Shown: positions 1 through 8,320, numbered from the stretch's first letter. The stretch: DNA of 44,152 nt from an uncultured bacterium (GCA_938005705.1 CALLML010000047.1:1-44152), one strand, 5' to 3'. The notes: generated by a model not told the origin, from the letters alone. Program-made: numbers and translations.

Positions 1-15
1 AAAAGAAAGTCATAG

Positions 16-99
16 ACATCCCCGATCCTGTGGATAAGTGGGGCCTTACGGGGCTGGGAGGGCCCCACGGCCCACTTACCCACAGGCGTGCGGGGATGT
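16..99. repeat. Long imperfect hairpin with two DnaA-box-like 9-mers
   Basis: The left arm (16-24 and 27-45) and right arm (69-86 and 91-99) are inverted repeats: CCTGTGGATAAGTGGGGCC faces GGCCCACTTACCCACAGG, and ACATCCCCG faces CGGGGATGT. The left arm contains TGTGGATAA (29-37), the reverse complement of the perfect DnaA box TTATCCACA. The right arm contains TTACCCACA (76-84), one mismatch from the box. The hairpin ends a few bases before the first dispersed repeat copy, so it may be part of that element or a replication-protein site. No dnaA, dnaN or AT-rich unwinding region is visible, so I do not call an origin. Confidence 0.6.
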
Positions 100-107
100 A
101 CATACCA

Positions 108-171
108 GGGCGCGAGCTTGCTCGCGCCGCAGGAAACGAGCCTGTAAAGACACTTTCGAGAGCATTAGTAA
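108..171 (+). repeat. Dispersed hairpin repeat, copy 1
   Basis: This 64-base segment matches 16916-16979 at 61 of 64 positions by direct reading. It starts with a perfect 9-bp-stem hairpin, GGCGCGAGC-TT-GCTCGCGCC (109-128). It continues with a conserved tail containing ACGAGC, GTAAAGACA and TCGAGAGCATTAGTAA. A third, more diverged copy lies on the other strand near 20207-20323. No reading frame is preserved, so it looks like a non-coding MITE- or REP-like element. Confidence 0.8.
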
Positions 172-498
172 ATTGAAAGAGGATGCCGGCTGAGCGCTGC
201 GAGCGGCGGGCGTCACTTTGCCGCCCACGATTCGAAAAGCCCTGCCATTCAGAGGCGGGACAGGGATGTATGGGCCTCATACGCTCGTCACGTCATAAGT
301 GGTAAGAAACGATCTTTTTTGAATTTTTTGAAAAGGTCGAAGAGGTACTGAAATCGAACCGAGCGCGGCGTCCTTCCTCAGATGTAACAAGGCTGGCCAT
401 CCGCAAAGAGACGTATTTTATTGAATTGGGGCCTCCCTTTCCCGATCTTCGGGAGCAGAGAACGTGTCAGGCTTTTGACAGCAAAGCCCGATTTTGAT
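172..498. other. Intergenic stretch without a recognised feature
   Basis: I see no gene with recognisable similarity here. The stretch contains an AT-rich segment near 305-335 with runs of T and A, and lies downstream of the minus-strand glycosyltransferase that ends at 499. No convincing terminator hairpin or promoter could be placed. Confidence 0.5.
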
Positions 499-1608
499 TT
501 AACTCATGTTCGGCAAAGAGTGGCGGGCAGCGAACCTTGCCTGCGTTCCCATGTTAAAAAGCTCCTCATAGAGAGCGTGATAGCGCTGAATTGTGGCGGA
601 GACGTGAAAGGCGTCGCGGACTCGTGCGATCGCCCGTTCTCCGCAGGCGCGGCGCAGTGCCTCGTCATCGAGAAGACGGCGCAGCGCGGCGGCAAGCGCG
701 GGGACGTCACCTGGCGGTACGCAAAGGCCCTCAACGCCATCGCGAACGATTTCCGAGGGGCCTCCGACGTTGCTGACGATGCAAGGCACGCCCTGGGCGA
801 GAGATTCCAGGACGGCTTTACACAGGCCATCCGTTTCATCCGAAGGCATAACCGTGACCGCACAAGCGCCCAGCAGCGCGGCGGCATCGGGCTGGAATCC
901 TACAAAATGAATTCGAGGATTGTCGACCTGGTTGCGCCGCAGACGTTTTAAACGCGTATCGGTCACCTCACCGATCATCAGGAGATGGAGCCGGGGATCG
1001 GCAGGCAGGCGTTGAAACGCCTCCACCAGCACGTCGCCCCGCTTGCATCCTCGCCATCGGGCGGCGGCACCCACCACCCGTGCATTGGGTGGCAGGCCGA
1101 GCATCGACAGGCGATCGGCTGCGGCGGGTCGATACCAGGACGGATCGTGGCCCTTGTATATTGTGACCAGCTGCTCCGCCGGCCATCCGATTCGGAGCAT
1201 CGCCGCGCGCACGGATTCACAGATGCAAGCGATACGGGCCACCCCGCAGCGCCGGTACATTCGTCGGGCGGCTCTGGAGAGAAAGGCCGCACCGCGGTAG
1301 GCTATCCATACGGCAGACTGGTTGCGCGGCCACGCACGCCAGATGTTGTATAACGCGTCGTTATGGAGTGAATGAACCACGTTCGGCTTCCAGGCCGCTA
1401 TCCGCTCGCGCAGATCACGGAGACCGCGAAACCAGGGCCAACGCGACCACACCCGGGTCTCCACTTGGACGCCTCCGGCTTCCATCACGGCGGTATGAAG
1501 ACGTTCCGGCCGTATCAGTGCCAGTATCTCCACACCGGAACGGGCCAGCCCCGCAAATAGATGCGCTTCCGGTGCATCCACATGCTTTGCCACAACCAGA
1601 ATACGCAT
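499..1608 (-). CDS. Glycosyltransferase family 4 (GT-B fold)
   Basis: This 369-residue protein has the layout of a GT4 retaining glycosyltransferase, which moves a sugar from a nucleotide-sugar donor to a cell-envelope or polysaccharide acceptor at the cytoplasmic membrane. It begins with a Rossmann-type strand (MRILVVAKHVDAPE) and has an N-terminal acceptor domain. The C-terminal donor domain carries RWRGCKRGDVLVEAF, then MPSDETDGLCKAVLES followed by GVPCIVSNVGGPSEIV. This is the donor-binding region, in which the usual E-x7-E pair reads D-x7-E. The ATG at 1608 is the first plausible start; no strong ribosome binding site is seen. It stands alone in the window with no polysaccharide genes beside it, so the acceptor is unknown. 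The family is firm; substrate is not predictable. Confidence 0.88.
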   Translation of the reverse strand: MRILVVAKHVDAPEAHLFAGLARSGVEILALIRPERLHTAVMEAGGVQVETRVWSRWPWFRGLRDLRERIAAWKPNVVHSLHNDALYNIWRAWPRNQSAVWIAYRGAAFLSRAARRMYRRCGVARIACICESVRAAMLRIGWPAEQLVTIYKGHDPSWYRPAAADRLSMLGLPPNARVVGAAARWRGCKRGDVLVEAFQRLPADPRLHLLMIGEVTDTRLKRLRRNQVDNPRIHFVGFQPDAAALLGACAVTVMPSDETDGLCKAVLESLAQGVPCIVSNVGGPSEIVRDGVEGLCVPPGDVPALAAALRRLLDDEALRRACGERAIARVRDAFHVSATIQRYHALYEELFNMGTQARFAARHSLPNMS

Positions 1609-1993
1609 GGCTCATTTTTTGAAGTCTCTTTAAATCCCCATGATTCCTTCGTCAAAAAAAATGATGTTTAAGGGCAATCCTCGGTCTTTCAGATGGCGGA
1701 AGAGAGAAAGGTGAACGGAAGATCAGGAACGGTGGGCGACGGAACGATGCGGGACCGTTCGGAGAACAGGTGGCCGCCTTCAGTTGGGGCTCGCCGCCAT
1801 TGCCTCGCGCAACGCGCACCCCAAGGCGGCGGCTCCATGCCGGTTGCGCTCTTCTTAGGCAGGATGGGCATCCGGTGGTGGAGCCCGGGATCAGAACGGC
1901 CGCATACCGGCGGGAAGCGGGCTTCTTTCGCGCGCCTTTTTTGTGAAGTTCGGCCCCGTCGTCGCCGGCGGCGCACCGGGGTTTGCACTTGTA
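1609..1993. other. GC-rich intergenic stretch, possibly structured
   Basis: This 385-base gap lies between two minus-strand genes. Several frames are open by chance because of the high GC content, but none resembles a known protein. The stretch contains GC-rich complementary blocks (for example near 1780-1850). A T-run on the minus strand (1654-1661) has no convincing hairpin before it. I compared it mentally with SRP, 6S, tmRNA and RNase P RNA hallmarks and found no firm match. A structured non-coding RNA is possible but unsupported. Confidence 0.3.
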
Positions 1994-4408
1994 TCACAGC
2001 AAGCCGCGGATGTAATTGGCCTCGTGATAATCCGGGGGGCTTTCTCCCCGCCGGATGGCCCTCCACAGGCTCAGAGGATCGGCACCCACGGCGCGCGCAT
2101 AGGTGAGGTCGCAGCGGAATCGGCGCGCCCCCGCCGCTTGCAGTTCTCCGAGACGTGAGGTGAGCGCAAAAGGACGCGCCGCGACCAGCGCGTGAAGATT
2201 TTCTTCCCGCACCACGATATAACGCTCTCCACCGCGCCCCCGCCATTCCGGCCCGTTTCCCGCCGGCGCCGTGGCGGAAAGAAAAAGCGGCGTGAATTGG
2301 AAGACGAGCACGACCATGTGATCAGCTTTTCGGCGCAAACGCGTCCGCAGATTGTCCCCGTCATCCTCCGGAGAAGTGATACAGTAACGGAATCCCATTT
2401 CGACGAGCTCATCCACCGCCTCCGCATTAAGGCTATAGAGGGGCCAATCCGCCGAAAGATCCAGATCGCCGAGCGTCAGCTTAAGCGATTCCGCCGCTTC
2501 CCGCAGAATCTCCAGACCCGCCAGGCTGCCGAGCTCCCATTTCCGCCAGCCGTTTTTCAGGAGCGCGCGAATCCGCGTCCGCGCTTCGGTGACGGCCGCA
2601 CCTCGCAGGAGAATCGGCAACGCCGCACGTCGACGCGGGTGGTTCCCGCCTTCGCAGAGCATGAAGGGCAGCACGACTTCATCCGCATCGTCCGCCCGGG
2701 CGTCTGGTGGCGTATCCAGACGCAACGACCATTTGACAGGTTCGGGGGACATGTCCCGTGGGGCCTTCGGCGAGGAGCTGGGGGCCAGTGCTTCGATGCG
2801 GCGCTGCTGGGCCGTTTCCCGCGCCTCGTCCAGAGCCGCTGCGAGGCGGCGGCGCGCTTCATTCCACATTGTCGCGGGCACAAAACGGGTCGCGGGGTCC
2901 GACAGATCGAGCGACTCCGCGTGCCAATCCGTTTCTTTGAGCCGCTGAAACGCCTTCTGCATCGCCGCCCTCGTGCCCTCCGGTTGGCGGGCGGCCTCCA
3001 GGGATGCCGGCCATCGCACCTTCGCTTCGAGAGGGGGGAGGCCCGGCACGCGCGCCACACCCGACACTTCCAACGCATCGGGGGTGATCTTCGCCATGAC
3101 ATGAACGGGATGGCGGACTCGATATTCGCCTGGGCGCGGCCTTGAAAGGGCATACCGTCGCTTCACGGCCTGCGAAGAGGAACAGTACACCGGCGCGCCC
3201 ACCGGCAGCGGAGGATGATCGGACGGCAGCCGGACGGCGACCTTATCGCTCGCCTCGACGCTGATGTGGGACTGGCCGTCGTCTGTGCCGCGGATCTCGG
3301 CTATGGCGAACCCATATGGGCGTTCCGCGCCGGGCACATCCACTTGCAAGCCGTCGTGGCGTTCAAGGGGACGGCGGGTGACGAAGACTAGCCAGTCGGC
3401 GCCGCGTTCTCGGCGCACGGTCAGGACTTTACCGATCTGCGTACCGCGGTGTCCGATGGTGCGGGCGTCAATGACGCTTTCCGACGGGTTTTGAGCGTCG
3501 GCATAAAGCTCTGTCCAAGGCCGGCTGAAGATGGTTTTCAAATCTTCTTGGAGCGCTCGCTGCTCGGATGGGTTCAGCCGACCATCGAGAAGTCGCCGGT
3601 AATAATCAACTGTCGCCGCCACATATAGCGAATTTTTGAGTCGGCCTTCGATCTTGAGCGCGGCGACGCCGGCGGCGTGGAGGGCTTCCAGGCGGCAATC
3701 TAGCGCAAGATCCTTCATCGAGAATGGAAAACCGGTCCGTCCGACCGCGTCGCAAAAGGCCTCGCGGCAGCAGGAGGCGCAGCGTCCGCGGTTGCCGCTT
3801 CTTCCGGCGGCGTGGGACGAAAAGAGGCAAAGCCCGCTGTAGGAGTAACACAAGGCGCCGTGAACGAAGACTTCAATCTCGATGCCGCCGCCTTCGCGAA
3901 CAACGGCAGCGATTTCTTCCAGCGAGAGCTCGCGGGCGAGCAAGATGCAAGAGAATCCCCGACGCGCGAGAACACGCGCGCCTTCGGGGCTATGAATCGC
4001 CATTTGCGTGCTGGCGAAGAGGCGCAGACCGGGGAAGGATTGTCGAACGCGGCGGGCGACGCCCAAATCTTGCACAATCACGGCATCCACGCCGATCTCT
4101 TCCATCCGCGCGAGCGCCGAAAGGGCGTCGCGCCATTCCCGCTCCAACACCAGGGTGTTGAAGGTGACGTACACTTCGCGCCGCGGCGTGAGGGCGTGGG
4201 CGTAGGCCGTGATTTCGCTCAAGCCGCTTTCGTCAAAATTGAGCGCCTCTGCGCGCGCAGAAAAACGGCGCAGCCCCAGATAGACGGCGTCGGCGCCGAA
4301 TTGAAAGGCGGCGAAGGCCTCGTCGCGTCCTCTGGCCGGCGCCAGCAGGCGAGGACGGCGGGACGAGGGCGCGCAGGTCGGGAGTTCGCGAGTGGGGATC
4401 CGGTTCAT
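1994..4408 (-). CDS. U32 family protein, double-domain RlhA/YdcP type
   Basis: U32 'peptidase' family members of the RlhA/YdcP branch act in RNA hydroxylation (RlhA makes 5-hydroxycytidine in 23S rRNA), and others are annotated as collagenase-like proteases. The family signature is almost perfect at residues 179-197 (EVFVHGALCYSYSG then LCLFS). Cysteines at 187, 194, 210/213/214 and 238 fit the conserved iron-sulfur or catalytic cysteine set. A TIM-barrel-like N-terminal half (LLAPARGRDEAFAAFQFGAD) is followed by a middle DUF3656-like region. About 250 further residues then resemble a second U32 half, with LDLSADWPLYSLNAEA and ending HEANYIRGL. At 804 residues it is longer than E. coli RlhA (about 650). 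I chose the ATG at 4408; an upstream ATG at 4486 would add 26 residues that do not look conserved. It lies 130 bases downstream of the stress-protein gene. Confidence 0.85.
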   Translation of the reverse strand: MNRIPTRELPTCAPSSRRPRLLAPARGRDEAFAAFQFGADAVYLGLRRFSARAEALNFDESGLSEITAYAHALTPRREVYVTFNTLVLEREWRDALSALARMEEIGVDAVIVQDLGVARRVRQSFPGLRLFASTQMAIHSPEGARVLARRGFSCILLARELSLEEIAAVVREGGGIEIEVFVHGALCYSYSGLCLFSSHAAGRSGNRGRCASCCREAFCDAVGRTGFPFSMKDLALDCRLEALHAAGVAALKIEGRLKNSLYVAATVDYYRRLLDGRLNPSEQRALQEDLKTIFSRPWTELYADAQNPSESVIDARTIGHRGTQIGKVLTVRRERGADWLVFVTRRPLERHDGLQVDVPGAERPYGFAIAEIRGTDDGQSHISVEASDKVAVRLPSDHPPLPVGAPVYCSSSQAVKRRYALSRPRPGEYRVRHPVHVMAKITPDALEVSGVARVPGLPPLEAKVRWPASLEAARQPEGTRAAMQKAFQRLKETDWHAESLDLSDPATRFVPATMWNEARRRLAAALDEARETAQQRRIEALAPSSSPKAPRDMSPEPVKWSLRLDTPPDARADDADEVVLPFMLCEGGNHPRRRAALPILLRGAAVTEARTRIRALLKNGWRKWELGSLAGLEILREAAESLKLTLGDLDLSADWPLYSLNAEAVDELVEMGFRYCITSPEDDGDNLRTRLRRKADHMVVLVFQFTPLFLSATAPAGNGPEWRGRGGERYIVVREENLHALVAARPFALTSRLGELQAAGARRFRCDLTYARAVGADPLSLWRAIRRGESPPDYHEANYIRGLL

Positions 4409-4538
4409 ATGGAATGGCGGAGATCGCGCTCGTGTCGAAGCCACGATAAAGACTGTCGCCGATGGCGTCAACCCGCGCCCTTTCATCAGAAGGGAGATGG
4501 CGCCGGGGCTCCTCGATGGTTGTTTTCACCAAGGCTTT

Positions 4539-5384
4539 CTAACGCGCCATGAGAACGGCACGGGTGGCGTGCGCGGCGACATGAGCGGCGGCGCTGCCGA
4601 TAAAAAACTCTCGGATGCGGCTATGCCCCATAGCGCCGAGGGCGATCAGGTCGCTGTCGCGCTCCTCTGCCGTCTGGAGAATTGCCGGGCCAGCACGATC
4701 GGCCGCCATCACCGCGAATTCGGTTTCCGCGCCGTGGTCGCGCGCCAGTCGCACACCATTGGCGGCGCGTGCCCGCGCCTCATCCAAATTTCCTTTTTGC
4801 GCGATCGAAAGCACCGTCAAGGGGGCGCCAATCGTTGCGGCGAGCTCGGCGGCGATTTCCAGCGCTTGGCCAGCTTGCGCACTGCCGTCGTATGCCGCCA
4901 GGATGTTGCGAAGAGGACGAAACGTGGCGGGGGTGATCAAACAGGGGCGCCCGGAATGGCGACTGACGCGGTCAGCGATGGATCCCATCATCTCGCCGAG
5001 AAAGTCGGCGTGTTCACCTTTTTGCCCGAGTGTCAGGAGTTCGGCCTTGGCGCTTTCCTCGAGAATGACCGAGGCAGGGTGACCCGTGCGAATCAGAATT
5101 TCTGGTTCGATGCCTTCCTGCAGGCTCTTGATGCGGAAGGCCTCGCCGATCGCTTCGGCCTTCTCCCGCAGCATCTCGCGGAACTGAGGCAATTGGGCTG
5201 CATAGGGAGAGGCGCCGATCCAGCCGGAAATGTCCGCCATTAACGGCCCTTCGAGCATACGAGCATCCATGACGTGTAGCCCGATCAACCGCGCGCCAAC
5301 TTTCCGCGCCAGATGCAGGCCGTATTCGCGCGCCGTGTCACCGAATTTTGAGCCGTCCGTGCAGACCAGGATACTCTTGAACAT
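4539..5384 (-). CDS. Tandem universal stress protein (two UspA domains)
   Basis: This 281-residue cytoplasmic protein consists of two UspA domains in tandem, roughly residues 1-140 and 145-281. The first begins MFKSILVCTDGSKFGDTARE and the second begins with NILAAYDGSAQAGQALEIA. The second domain keeps the ATP-binding G-2x-G-9x-G-S motif (GAMGHSRIREFFIGS). The first has a looser version (GQKGEHADFLGEMMGS). Such proteins bind nucleotides and help survival under starvation or respiratory stress. The start at 5384 is set by a strong GAGGAGG Shine-Dalgarno sequence just upstream, so a longer in-frame ATG at 5486 is rejected. A sigma-70-like promoter sits upstream (5419-5447), so it is probably transcribed independently of purN. 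Confidence 0.92.
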   Translation of the reverse strand: MFKSILVCTDGSKFGDTAREYGLHLARKVGARLIGLHVMDARMLEGPLMADISGWIGASPYAAQLPQFREMLREKAEAIGEAFRIKSLQEGIEPEILIRTGHPASVILEESAKAELLTLGQKGEHADFLGEMMGSIADRVSRHSGRPCLITPATFRPLRNILAAYDGSAQAGQALEIAAELAATIGAPLTVLSIAQKGNLDEARARAANGVRLARDHGAETEFAVMAADRAGPAILQTAEERDSDLIALGAMGHSRIREFFIGSAAAHVAAHATRAVLMAR

Positions 5385-5418
5385 GATCGTCTCCTCCTCT
5401 TGTTCGAGCACCGACGTG

Positions 5419-5447
5419 ATTATAGCGCTGCTTGAGTGCCGCGGCAA
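5419..5447 (-). promoter_or_regulatory. Sigma-70-like promoter of the universal stress protein gene
   Basis: On the minus strand, TTGCCG (5447-5442) and a perfect TATAAT (5424-5419) are separated by 17 bases. The predicted start point near 5412 gives a leader of about 28 bases that contains the GAGGAGG ribosome binding site before the ATG at 5384. Four of six -35 bases match the consensus. The geometry is standard for housekeeping sigma factors. Confidence 0.6.
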
Positions 5448-5466
5448 AAAAAGATGACCGACGGGA

Positions 5467-6087
5467 TCAGACCGAGTTCGGCGCACCGATCACGTGACGT
5501 CCGACGATACGTAGACGCCCTTCCGCAATCCATTGCAGTGCGAGCGGATACGCGATATGCTCCTGTTCCTGAATGCGCGCGTGGAGAGACTCCGGCGTAT
5601 CGTCCTCACGCACTAGCACGGTGCGCTGAAGGATGATCGGTCCCGTATCGGTACCCTCATCCACGAAATGCACCGTGCAGCCCGAGACCTTGACGCCGTA
5701 ATCCAGTGCCTGGCGCCACGCCTGCAATCCCGGAAACGCCGGCAGCAGCGACGGGTGGATATTGACGATCCGGCCGGGAAACGCGCGCAGCAGGCCCGCT
5801 TTTACGAGACGCATAAAGCCCGCGAGCGCGATGAAATCCGCGCCGTGCGCACGCAGAATCTCCAGGGCGCGCGCTTCGCCCGCCCCGTCGAGTTTCGTGC
5901 GAAACGGCGAGGCATCCACGAAATACGCCGGCACCCCCGCGCGCCGCGCCCGCTCCAGGATGAAAGCGTCGGCGTTGTCGGAGAGTACGCAGACTACGCG
6001 TGCCTCGATTCGACCATCGCGCACAGCATTCAGCAGCGACTGAAAGTTGCTTCCCGATCCGGATCCCATTACCGCGAGGTTGAGCAT
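5467..6087 (-). CDS. purN: Phosphoribosylglycinamide formyltransferase 1
   Basis: PurN transfers a formyl group from 10-formyl-tetrahydrofolate to GAR in purine synthesis (third step), in the cytoplasm. The 206-residue length is normal. The N-terminal substrate loop GSGSGSNFQSLL (8-19) and catalytic residues Asn109, His111 (NIHPSLLPAFPG) and Asp147 (DEGTDTGPI) are all present, matching the E. coli Asn106, His108 and Asp144 triad. The ATG at 6087 starts the family-typical MLNLAVMGSG; a longer in-frame extension upstream lies inside the neighbouring phosphatase gene and is not coding. The start overlaps the end of the upstream gene by 19 bases, so the two are probably co-transcribed and translationally coupled. 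No other pur gene is in the window. Confidence 0.96.
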   Translation of the reverse strand: MLNLAVMGSGSGSNFQSLLNAVRDGRIEARVVCVLSDNADAFILERARRAGVPAYFVDASPFRTKLDGAGEARALEILRAHGADFIALAGFMRLVKAGLLRAFPGRIVNIHPSLLPAFPGLQAWRQALDYGVKVSGCTVHFVDEGTDTGPIILQRTVLVREDDTPESLHARIQEQEHIAYPLALQWIAEGRLRIVGRHVIGAPNSV

Positions 6088-6881
6088 GACGGTCTCCGCA
6101 GTTGTCTTCGAATGGCGGCGCGAACCCGCTCGTGGAGAAGACCATTCGTGGCCAGAAAGCGCATGCGATGGCCGCCGAGCTTCTCCAATACTTCCGTCTT
6201 GCCGCCGGCGCGTTGCACGATCAGGCCCGCCGCCGCAACATCCCAGATAAAAATGCTGGTCTCGATATAGCCCTCCAGGCAGCCGGCGGCGACATGGCAC
6301 AAGTCCAGCGCCGCGGAGCCCATGATACGCACGCGCTGCAGCATTCGCGTCAGCGCGTTGAACACGCCGTGCGAAATGACCGTGTCGCTTGTTTTGGCGG
6401 CCAGGCCAGTCGCCATGATCGCGCGGCTCGGATCGGATACCTGCGAGACGCGGATCGGCTTTCCATTCCGCCGGGCGGAACCGTGGGCCGTGGCCGTGTA
6501 GAGCGTGTTCAACTCTGGTGCAAAAACCGCCCCCGCCAACACTTCCGTTCCCCTTCGCACTGCGACGGATGAACACCATACCGGCAATCCGTGCGAAAAA
6601 TTCACCGTGCCGTCTATTGGATCCACGATCCACTCAAAGACGGCGTCCGCCGCGGGCTGCTCGCCCTCCTCGCCGAGCAGGGCATGATCCGGGAAACGAG
6701 ATCGGATCACCGCCTCCGCCTTGCGCTGGCACTCAAGGTCCAGCACCAGCTTGACGTCGCGCCGCAGCAGACGGGCCATTTCCGCGCGCCGACGCGCGTT
6801 GCGCAGCGCGTGCAGGCCGGCGGCTTGCGCTGCCGCAACCGCGCAGGCTAAAAGAGCGGATTCGCTGGGATAGGTTTTCAT
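6069..6881 (-). CDS. Inositol monophosphatase family protein
   Basis: This family (IMPase, SuhB, CysQ, archaeal-type FBPase) removes phosphate from small phosphorylated compounds with Mg2+. The protein has 270 residues. Metal-binding motifs are all visible: GEE (70-72), DPIDGT (87-92) and WDVAAAGLIVQRAGG (213-227), in which Asp214 is the third-metal and substrate ligand. Substrate could be inositol-1-phosphate, fructose-1,6-bisphosphate or PAP; the motifs do not decide. The ATG at 6881 is used; the TTG just before it (6884) is a weaker alternative. Upstream there is no Shine-Dalgarno sequence. It overlaps purN by 19 bases, suggesting an operon. Confidence 0.9.
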   Translation of the reverse strand: MKTYPSESALLACAVAAAQAAGLHALRNARRRAEMARLLRRDVKLVLDLECQRKAEAVIRSRFPDHALLGEEGEQPAADAVFEWIVDPIDGTVNFSHGLPVWCSSVAVRRGTEVLAGAVFAPELNTLYTATAHGSARRNGKPIRVSQVSDPSRAIMATGLAAKTSDTVISHGVFNALTRMLQRVRIMGSAALDLCHVAAGCLEGYIETSIFIWDVAAAGLIVQRAGGKTEVLEKLGGHRMRFLATNGLLHERVRAAIRRQLRRPSCSTSR

Positions 6882-6938
6882 CAACGTGTTTTTTTATGCT
6901 CGCATTCGGCGTCAAATGTCTATTCTAATTAACGCCTA

Positions 6939-6986
6939 TTTTCCAAGGTCTGGAAAATCGCCGAAAAATTTTTCCAAGGTTTGGAG
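6939..6986. repeat. Pair of TTCCAAG palindromes, 31 bp apart
   Basis: Two near-palindromes stand side by side: TTCCAAGGTCTGGAA (6941-6955) and TTCCAAGGTTTGGAG (6972-6986). They lie in the divergent region between the monophosphatase gene and the secreted peptidase gene (GTG at 7004). The same motif occurs as an exact palindrome pair at 23394-23440 with almost the same spacing. They could be a dimeric repressor site or a dispersed repeat. Confidence 0.6.
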
Positions 6987-7003
6987 GCCCGATTCATAGT
7001 GAG

Positions 7004-8320
7004 GTGACGCCCGTGCACGAGACACGAGCGGATGTGTGGCCAGATCGAATCGTCGGACTGACCTTGCTCGTGCTGTGCGCTCTCGGACCTACGGTCCGGA
7101 CGCAGGAGACGGCACCGGGCCCTGCGCCGAAAAACCCCGATCCCGAGCAAATGAATGAAGCCTTCGGCCTACCGCTATGGGCGGATGATCTGCTATGGGA
7201 TGACGATGACCGCGACGTCGGTCAGCGCCTGCAATGGCCGGAGGAGTCCCGCACACGCTTTGTCTCCACTCACCGCATCTATCCGCCGCCAACCACCCGC
7301 GTACTTGGCGTGCGCCCTTACTCGATGGCCTTTTACGCGGAAGGAGGCCGTCCGACGCGGGTTTCTCTGTTTTTCATAAATAAGGGCGACTTTGAAGGGT
7401 TTCTGAATCCCGATGAGCGTAAATCCGTGCTTCGCGACGCAGTGCGGGCGTTTGAAAATGCGCTTCAGGCCGACGCCGAACGCCTGGCCGCCGTGTTGAG
7501 CGCGCTGCTGGGCGATCCCGGCCGTGCGGTCACCGGGGACCGCGCGCTGCGCGAACGCGTGCTGCGGTGGGACTGGCGTGGACATGCGTTTCTGCTTGCT
7601 CGACAGTCAGGGGAATATGTAGCGTTGAGGATCATACCGGCCGTGGAGGCGGACGACCGAGGCCGCGCCGAAAAAATCAGCGACTCCGAAATGCGACGGC
7701 GTCTGGCCGAGCGGGTCCAGCGACGTGAAAACGGCGATGTGATTATCACGGATATCCCCATGGTGGAGCAAGGACCGAAGGGATATTGTGTACCCGCCAC
7801 ATGGGAACGCTATCTTCGCTATCTGGGTATTCCGTCTGACATGTACGCCTTGGCAATGGTGGGTGAGACCCGGCGCGGGGGCGGAACAGAGACGCGCACT
7901 ATGGTCAGCAACATCCAGTCGCTGGTGGCGCTTTACCGCCGGAATATCCGCACTTTTTCTGGTGGCCTGAGTTGGCCGAAGGTTACGCGTTATCTGGACG
8001 AAGGCATCCCGGTGATGTGGGTCATGCGCTTGGACCTGACGTTCGATCAGGCGCTCACCGCGCGCGCTAAGGAACGGGCGGCCGTGAAAGACCTGGCCGA
8101 ATGGAAACGGCGATTGGCCCTCTATCGCAAGGGAGTGTCGCGGCTTCGCCGAGGGGGTGGCGACGATGACAGCCATATGTGCCTCATTATCGGCTATAAC
8201 ACCGACACTGACGAGCTGGCGATCTCCGACTCCTGGGGGCGGGAATATGAAGAACGCTGGATTACCGTCGAGGAAGCGGAGGCCATTTCCCGGAAAGAGT
8301 TCATGGCGATCGGGTGGTGA
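7004..8320 (+). CDS. Secreted C39-like cysteine peptidase
   Basis: The 438-residue protein has a hydrophobic N-terminal segment (RIVGLTLLVLCALGPT, about 15-30) that looks like a signal peptide. The N-terminal 240 residues match nothing I recognise. The C-terminal part (about 250-438) looks like a C39-type papain-fold peptidase: Gln256 and Cys262 in EQGPKGYCVPATWERYL, His391 in DDSHMCLIIGYN and Asp409 in AISDSWG form the expected Gln-Cys-His-Asp set. C39 domains cut Gly-Gly leaders in bacteriocin exporters, but no ABC exporter or peptide gene is nearby. A stand-alone secreted C39-like protein more often acts on the cell surface or outside. The start is the GTG at 7004; another GTG lies three codons downstream. 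Two palindromes lie just upstream. The fold call is good; the substrate is unknown. Confidence 0.75.
   Translation: MTPVHETRADVWPDRIVGLTLLVLCALGPTVRTQETAPGPAPKNPDPEQMNEAFGLPLWADDLLWDDDDRDVGQRLQWPEESRTRFVSTHRIYPPPTTRVLGVRPYSMAFYAEGGRPTRVSLFFINKGDFEGFLNPDERKSVLRDAVRAFENALQADAERLAAVLSALLGDPGRAVTGDRALRERVLRWDWRGHAFLLARQSGEYVALRIIPAVEADDRGRAEKISDSEMRRRLAERVQRRENGDVIITDIPMVEQGPKGYCVPATWERYLRYLGIPSDMYALAMVGETRRGGGTETRTMVSNIQSLVALYRRNIRTFSGGLSWPKVTRYLDEGIPVMWVMRLDLTFDQALTARAKERAAVKDLAEWKRRLALYRKGVSRLRRGGGDDDSHMCLIIGYNTDTDELAISDSWGREYEERWITVEEAEAISRKEFMAIGW

Noticed and set aside
16-99. A replication origin
   Set aside because: Two DnaA-like boxes in a hairpin are not enough; no dnaA, dnaN, AT-rich region or box cluster is visible.
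421-951. Long plus-strand open frame opposite the GT4 gene
   Set aside because: It lies antisense to a gene with strong family motifs, and its product has no recognisable domain; a GC-rich artefact.
1654-1661. T-run on the minus strand as a terminator of an RNA gene
   Set aside because: No stable GC-rich hairpin precedes it.
2192-3145. 317-codon plus-strand frame opposite the U32 gene
   Set aside because: It is antisense to a well-supported gene, very Arg-rich and without motifs.
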